A stretch of 5,291 nt of DNA from CBDUXZ01 sp965371325 [NCBI: uncultured bacterium] (GTDB lineage: Bacteria; JAUYMQ01). The DNA is taken from the NCBI GenBank assembly GCA_965371325.1, contig CBDUXZ010000169.1, positions 1 through 5,291 on the forward strand. Direction: 5' to 3'. Positions within the stretch are counted from its first letter, which is position 1. Each line of letters begins with the position of its first letter. Of the stretch, positions 5,092 to 5,291 are shown one piece after another. The translations under genes were made by a program, and so were the position numbers. The notes under the pieces are model-generated. The model saw only the letters and a list, made by a program, of their open reading frames with translations. It was not told the origin of the DNA and ran no database searches.

Positions 5092-5291
5092 CTAAACCCA
5101 CCCTCCTCCGGACAGCCCCGTCCCTGGCCCGCGGGCGGCCTTGGCCAGCCGGCGGGAAACCAAGTCGGCGAGGGCCTCTTGGACGGCCGCAACCTCGCGC
5201 ACCGGAAGCCCCCAGAGAGACAAAACGAGCGCATCAAGCGCGTTGCGGTCTTCGGCCCCCAGCTCGTCAAAAATCGAGCGTGCCGATCGCG
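5092..5291 (-). CDS. C-terminal end of a protein entering from the right edge, possibly an N-6 DNA methylase
   Basis: The last 65 codons of a gene whose start lies beyond the window; the stop is TAG at 5092-5094. The tail reads IFDELGAEDRNALDALVLSL, then LWGLPVREVAAVQEALADLV and RRLAKAARG. An acidic helix, a hydrophobic helix with LxGL, and a final helix ending LVxRRLxKA is the style of the C-terminal tails of many N-6 adenine DNA methylases and type IIG-like restriction enzymes. No catalytic motif (NPPY) falls inside the window, so this is an inference from a short, poorly specific segment. The final residues GPGTGLSGGGWV are low-complexity and probably a non-conserved tail. Coding is supported by good third-position GC bias and the absence of stops; the overlapping frame giving a 67-residue peptide looks like a shadow. 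Confidence 0.6.
   Translation of the reverse strand, partial: RSARSIFDELGAEDRNALDALVLSLWGLPVREVAAVQEALADLVSRRLAKAARGPGTGLSGGGWV

Noticed and set aside
5110-5123. GGAC-AGCCCC-GTCC dyad in the tail of the right-edge gene, possibly a degenerate repeat copy
   Set aside because: Only 4-bp arms and no extended match to the GGGGACTGTCCCC family; too weak to call.

Overview
The window is GC-rich bacterial DNA in which every supportable gene lies on the minus strand, so the biological reading order runs from position 5291 down to 1. Composition, gene order and protein style suggest a GC-rich Gram-negative bacterium, perhaps of the broad deltaproteobacterial (Desulfobacterota/Myxococcota-like) type. 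That placement is an inference from style only, because the window holds no marker gene.

Layout from right to left: (1) the last 65 codons of a protein that enters from the right edge (5092-5291), resembling the C-terminal tail of N-6 adenine DNA methylases of restriction systems, but only weakly assignable; (2) an intergenic stretch of about 190 bp (4900-5091) with a possible promoter and a TGTGA-N8-TCACA dyad; (3) a small DUF3024-type protein (4558-4899) followed at once by a good intrinsic terminator (4514-4555); (4) a three-gene overlapping operon for damage-tolerant DNA synthesis. The operon consists of a short LexA/UmuD-like S24-fold protein (4132-4467), a Y-family polymerase of the DinB/ImuB kind (2873-4132) and an error-prone-type DNA polymerase III alpha subunit (DnaE2/ImuC-like, 2891 down to the left edge, C-terminus missing). 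The first two genes share one base (TGATG) and the last two overlap by 19 bp, so translational coupling is likely.

The operon resembles the known LexA-controlled mutasome cassettes (lexA-imuA-imuB-dnaE2 and S24-DinB-DnaE variants), but no imuA is present and the S24-like gene takes the first place. Two features make it unusual. First, the S24 domain has lost both catalytic residues (Ser to Gly30, Lys to Tyr67 by gapless comparison with LexA), and the Y-family polymerase has Asn8 where the first metal-binding Asp is expected. Both look like non-catalytic scaffolds, leaving DnaE as the likely working polymerase. Second, the operon carries several REP-like palindromes inside coding sequence and in frame: a pair of GGGGACTGTCCCC elements in the PHP domain of dnaE, a 19-bp inverted repeat with a 30-nt loop near the end of the Y-family polymerase gene, and one more GGGACTGTCCC copy forming the last codons of the S24-like gene at its junction with the polymerase gene.

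No tRNA, rRNA, CRISPR array, transposase or origin was found.
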